From: an uncultured Treponema sp.
Lineage (GTDB): Bacteria; Spirochaetota; Spirochaetia; Treponematales; Treponemataceae
Reading direction: 5' to 3'
DNA: 6,729 nucleotides
Assembly (NCBI GenBank): GCA_905236465.1
Contig: CAJOQA010000047.1
Span: 1-6,729, forward strand
The notes beneath the pieces were generated by a model. It was not told where the DNA came from and made no database searches. It was given only the letters and a program-made list of their open reading frames with translations. A program made the translations under genes and the position numbers. This document shows, in pieces, positions 4,458-6,729 of the stretch. Within the stretch, counting starts at the first letter, position 1, and every line of letters starts with the position of its first letter.

Positions 4458-6434
4458 ATGAAAAAAACAAGCAGGGCTATAGCCTTTGTATTTTCCTGCC
4501 TTGCGCTAGTAGCCAGTTCAGGATGCTCACAAAAAAAGACAAGACTTTTTACAATGCCAAACGCTTCTGTCCAAGACAGCATAGTCGTTGAGCCTGTTCA
4601 GGGCATTCAAGACAGTTTTATCCGCGGAATGGATGCCTCATCAGTACTTTCAGAAGAGAAAAGCGGGGTAAAATTCTACAACTTTGCAGGGCAGGAACAG
4701 GATGTCCTAAAAACATTTGCAGAAGCCGGAATCAACTGCATACGGCTTCGCGTATGGAACGATCCCTTTGACAAAGACGGGAACGGGTACGGAGGGGGCA
4801 ACAACGACCTTGCCACCGCTATAGAACTGGGGAAAAGGGCCACAGCTTACGGAATGAAGGTCTGTATTGACTTTCACTACTCTGACTTTTGGGCTGACCC
4901 AAAGAGGCAGCATGCACCCAAGGCTTGGAGCGGAATGGACATAGACACAAAAGCACAGGCCCTTGCGGATTTTACAGAAAAAAGTCTGACTGAGCTCTTA
5001 AAGGCAGGGGTAGATGTTTCCATGGTACAAATTGGAAACGAAATAAACTACGGCATGGCTGGGGAAACAAAAGTCATAAACGTCATGCAGCTGTTAAGGG
5101 CAGGAAGCTCTGCGGTCCGGAAAATAGCAAAAGAAAAGAAAAAGGACATACAGATTGCAGTCCACTACACTCAGATAAGCGATGAGGGAATGATAGACAG
5201 GGCTGCGGCATCGCTTGAAAACCTTGAGGTTGACTATGACATTTTCGGTCTTTCATTCTACCCCTTCTGGGACGGTAACTTTGCCAATATGCAGAATGTT
5301 GTAAGGCATTTAAAAGAAGATTACGGAAAAAGGGTTATGCTAGTTGAAACCTCTTACTGCTATACTGCAGAAGATGGAGACGGATTTAGCAACAGTGTTT
5401 CAGGCAAGGGAGACATCCTAGAAGGATACCCTGCAACAATTCAGGGGCAGACTTCACTGATACGAGATGTTTTTGCATACGCAAATGAAGCAGGGGCAGA
5501 AGGTGTATTCTATTGGGAAGGCTCCTGGATTCCAGTCGGCAAAAACAAGGAAGAGAACAAGCCACTTTGGGAAAAATACGGAAGCGGTTGGGCTTCAAGC
5601 TATGCCGCAGACTATGACCCTGACGATGCGGGACTTTACTACGGTGGTTCTTCTTGGGACAACCAGGCCTTCTTTGACTTTGAAGGGTACCCCCTTGCTT
5701 CAATCAATGTGTTCAAGTATTTAAAACACGGTTCAACCGCCCCCCTTGCTGTAGACGATGTCCCCGATATTTCACTTAAATGTGATGTGGGAACCCCGCT
5801 AAAACTGCCGGAAACAACTTTAGTCCTTTATAACGACAGATCTAAAAATAGGCAAGTTCCTGTTGTTTGGAACAAAGAAGAAGTAGTAGCAATTGATACT
5901 TCAAAGGGCGGAGACTATGAAATAAATGGGACCGTTGAAGGGGGAGCAAACGTAAAGGCCCATGTAGAAGTGGTGCTCTTGAACCATGTCCTAAACCCAA
6001 GTTTTGAAGACGAAGATACTTCTGTATGGAAAATTACATTTAAAGGTGATAAAAACCCCACTGATTTTCAAAAGAAAGCTGACGATGCCCATTCAGGAAA
6101 CACAGCCCTACACTTTTGGTCAGAAAAGGAAATGGACTTTACAATAGAACAGGAACTTACCGGTCTTGAAAATGGGATCTACCAGCTCTATGCCTTTGCC
6201 CAGGGCGGTGATATGAAAAAAGGCGCCTACATGGAACTTTTTGCAAAGACCGGAGCTGGCAATGAACAGACAGCATCTTTTATGGTGACAACTTGGACTG
6301 ATTGGAAAAAGCCAATGATTCCTACAATAAAAATAACGGATGGCAAGCTGACCTTTGGAATCCGCGCAAAGGTGAATGAAAAATCCTGGGGAACTTTCGA
6401 CGACTTTACCCTGAATAGGATCTCGGCCCATTAA
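4458..6434 (+). CDS. Lipoprotein arabinogalactan endo-beta-1,4-galactanase (GH53) with Ig-like and CBM61-like domains
   Basis: A 658-residue enzyme that hydrolyses internal beta-1,4-galactosidic bonds in the galactan side chains of pectin (arabinogalactan I), releasing galacto-oligosaccharides. The signal peptide ends ASSGC with a likely lipid cysteine at residue 23, a relaxed spirochaete-type lipobox, so it should be envelope-anchored. The GH53 barrel spans about 50-425. It opens FIRGMDASSV, has IRLRVWNDP at 95-103, DFHYSDFWADP at 138-148, the acid/base E195 in QIGNEIN, and the nucleophile E297 in VMLVETSY. These are the two family-conserved catalytic glutamates, so the enzyme should be active. 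Residues about 430-507 look like a bacterial Ig-like (Big_4-type) linker. Residues about 508-656 (LNPSFEDEDTSVW at the start, FDDFTL at the end) look like CBM61, a galactan-binding module known from other GH53 enzymes. AAGGGGA (4446-4452) lies five bases before the ATG. No transporter or beta-galactosidase gene accompanies it here. Confidence 0.93.
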   Translation: MKKTSRAIAFVFSCLALVASSGCSQKKTRLFTMPNASVQDSIVVEPVQGIQDSFIRGMDASSVLSEEKSGVKFYNFAGQEQDVLKTFAEAGINCIRLRVWNDPFDKDGNGYGGGNNDLATAIELGKRATAYGMKVCIDFHYSDFWADPKRQHAPKAWSGMDIDTKAQALADFTEKSLTELLKAGVDVSMVQIGNEINYGMAGETKVINVMQLLRAGSSAVRKIAKEKKKDIQIAVHYTQISDEGMIDRAAASLENLEVDYDIFGLSFYPFWDGNFANMQNVVRHLKEDYGKRVMLVETSYCYTAEDGDGFSNSVSGKGDILEGYPATIQGQTSLIRDVFAYANEAGAEGVFYWEGSWIPVGKNKEENKPLWEKYGSGWASSYAADYDPDDAGLYYGGSSWDNQAFFDFEGYPLASINVFKYLKHGSTAPLAVDDVPDISLKCDVGTPLKLPETTLVLYNDRSKNRQVPVVWNKEEVVAIDTSKGGDYEINGTVEGGANVKAHVEVVLLNHVLNPSFEDEDTSVWKITFKGDKNPTDFQKKADDAHSGNTALHFWSEKEMDFTIEQELTGLENGIYQLYAFAQGGDMKKGAYMELFAKTGAGNEQTASFMVTTWTDWKKPMIPTIKITDGKLTFGIRAKVNEKSWGTFDDFTLNRISAH

Positions 6435-6462
6435 AACTCCATCCATGGATTTTTACTCGGAT

Positions 6463-6489
6463 TGCAGAATTATCTGTTATAATTCTGCA
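6463..6489 (+). repeat. Perfect 11-bp hairpin after the galactanase gene
   Basis: TGCAGAATTAT (6463-6473) pairs perfectly with ATAATTCTGCA (6479-6489) around the loop CTGTT, 28 bases after the stop codon. No T-run follows on either strand. It may be a 3'-end stabilising structure or the first part of a compound terminator with the next hairpin. Confidence 0.7.
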
Positions 6490-6506
6490 GGCCCTAATAC
6501 GCGTCA

Positions 6507-6549
6507 TCCTTGGCGCTTTTACGCTTGCAAGGAAGTTTTATCTTTTTTT
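6507..6549 (+). terminator. Probable Rho-independent terminator of the galactanase gene
   Basis: TCCTTG (6507-6512) pairs with CAAGGA (6528-6533), continued inside by GCG (6513-6515) with CGC (6522-6524) across a TTG bulge, and followed by a T-rich stretch with seven consecutive T (6543-6549). The bulge and the 9-base gap before the T-run make it imperfect, but it is the best terminator after the gene. Confidence 0.55.
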
Positions 6550-6729
6550 GCTACGATGATTAGTAGTATTGATGGTGCTAAGTGTGTAACGTGCCGCTTG
6601 CGCTCGGCACTTACCAATTAGAGCTTACATACATATATTAAAAAAGCTGGTTCCTGAACGTAGTCTAAGGTAAATTCTAGTGTTATTTTTAAAGGAAATC
6701 TCATTTTTGGAGTCTATATAAATATAGGG
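6550..6729. other. Non-coding tail with one GC-rich hairpin
   Basis: No credible reading frame is seen on either strand. GTAA-C-GTGCCG (6586-6596) pairs with CGGCACTTAC (6605-6614) as a 10-bp stem with a single bulged C and an 8-base loop; no T-run follows. From about 6620 the DNA is AT-rich and may be the leader of a gene beyond the window, but no promoter is convincing. Confidence 0.5.

Noticed and set aside
5386..5703. Antisense frame of 105 codons within the galactanase gene
   Set aside because: It is a shadow of the GH53 coding sequence, with low-complexity, unrecognisable translation and no start signal.
6462..6483. TTGCAG and TATAAT as a promoter after the galactanase gene
   Set aside because: The boxes are only 10 bases apart and both lie within the perfect hairpin.
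1..6729. CRISPR array, toxin-antitoxin pair, retron or defence island
   Set aside because: No spaced direct repeats, reverse transcriptase, paired small genes or defence-type domains are present. The only defence- or mobility-related gene is the Rpn-type nuclease, which is a known family.

Overview
The window looks like the chromosome of a host-associated, probably gut or rumen, spirochaete of the genus Treponema. The reasons are a putative transposase/nuclease of the type first grouped from Treponema denticola (T_den_put_tspse, PD-(D/E)XK family), a sensor-GGDEF protein of a style I associate with treponemes, spirochaete-like lipoprotein signals, and a secreted pectin side-chain galactanase that suits a plant-fibre-degrading treponeme. 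This assignment is inference from protein style; no rRNA or other marker gene is present.

Layout. (1) 114-1191, + strand: an AT-rich PD-(D/E)XK nuclease/transposase-like gene with a promoter so close to the start codon that the mRNA may be leaderless, a run of seven 12-bp tandem repeats near its 3' end, and a strong terminator hairpin. (2) 1206-3040, - strand: a two-gene unit of related exported proteins. The promoter-proximal gene is a lipoprotein broken by one extra A in a poly(A) run and by an in-frame TGA. The distal gene is intact and adds a C-terminal bacterial SH3 domain. (3) 3080-4343, + strand: a GAF-like/GGDEF diguanylate cyclase split in two by an internal deletion that seems to have used a short GGAATTC-type microhomology. 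The GGDEF half keeps its signature motif and has its own ribosome-binding-like sequence. (4) 4380-6549, + strand: a monocistronic lipoprotein arabinogalactan endo-beta-1,4-galactanase (GH53, then an Ig-like domain, then a CBM61-like domain), with a near-consensus promoter, a small operator-like palindrome just after the expected transcription start, and a hairpin/T-run terminator. (5) 6550-6729: a non-coding tail with one further hairpin.

Only the galactanase has a clear metabolic job: it cuts beta-1,4-galactan side chains of pectin at the cell envelope. The other genes do not form a pathway with it. The notable theme is decay. Two of the five loci (the lipoprotein and the diguanylate cyclase) carry disabling lesions, next to a putative mobile-nuclease gene. 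I see no CRISPR array, tRNA, rRNA, insertion sequence with defined ends, or convincing new defence system.
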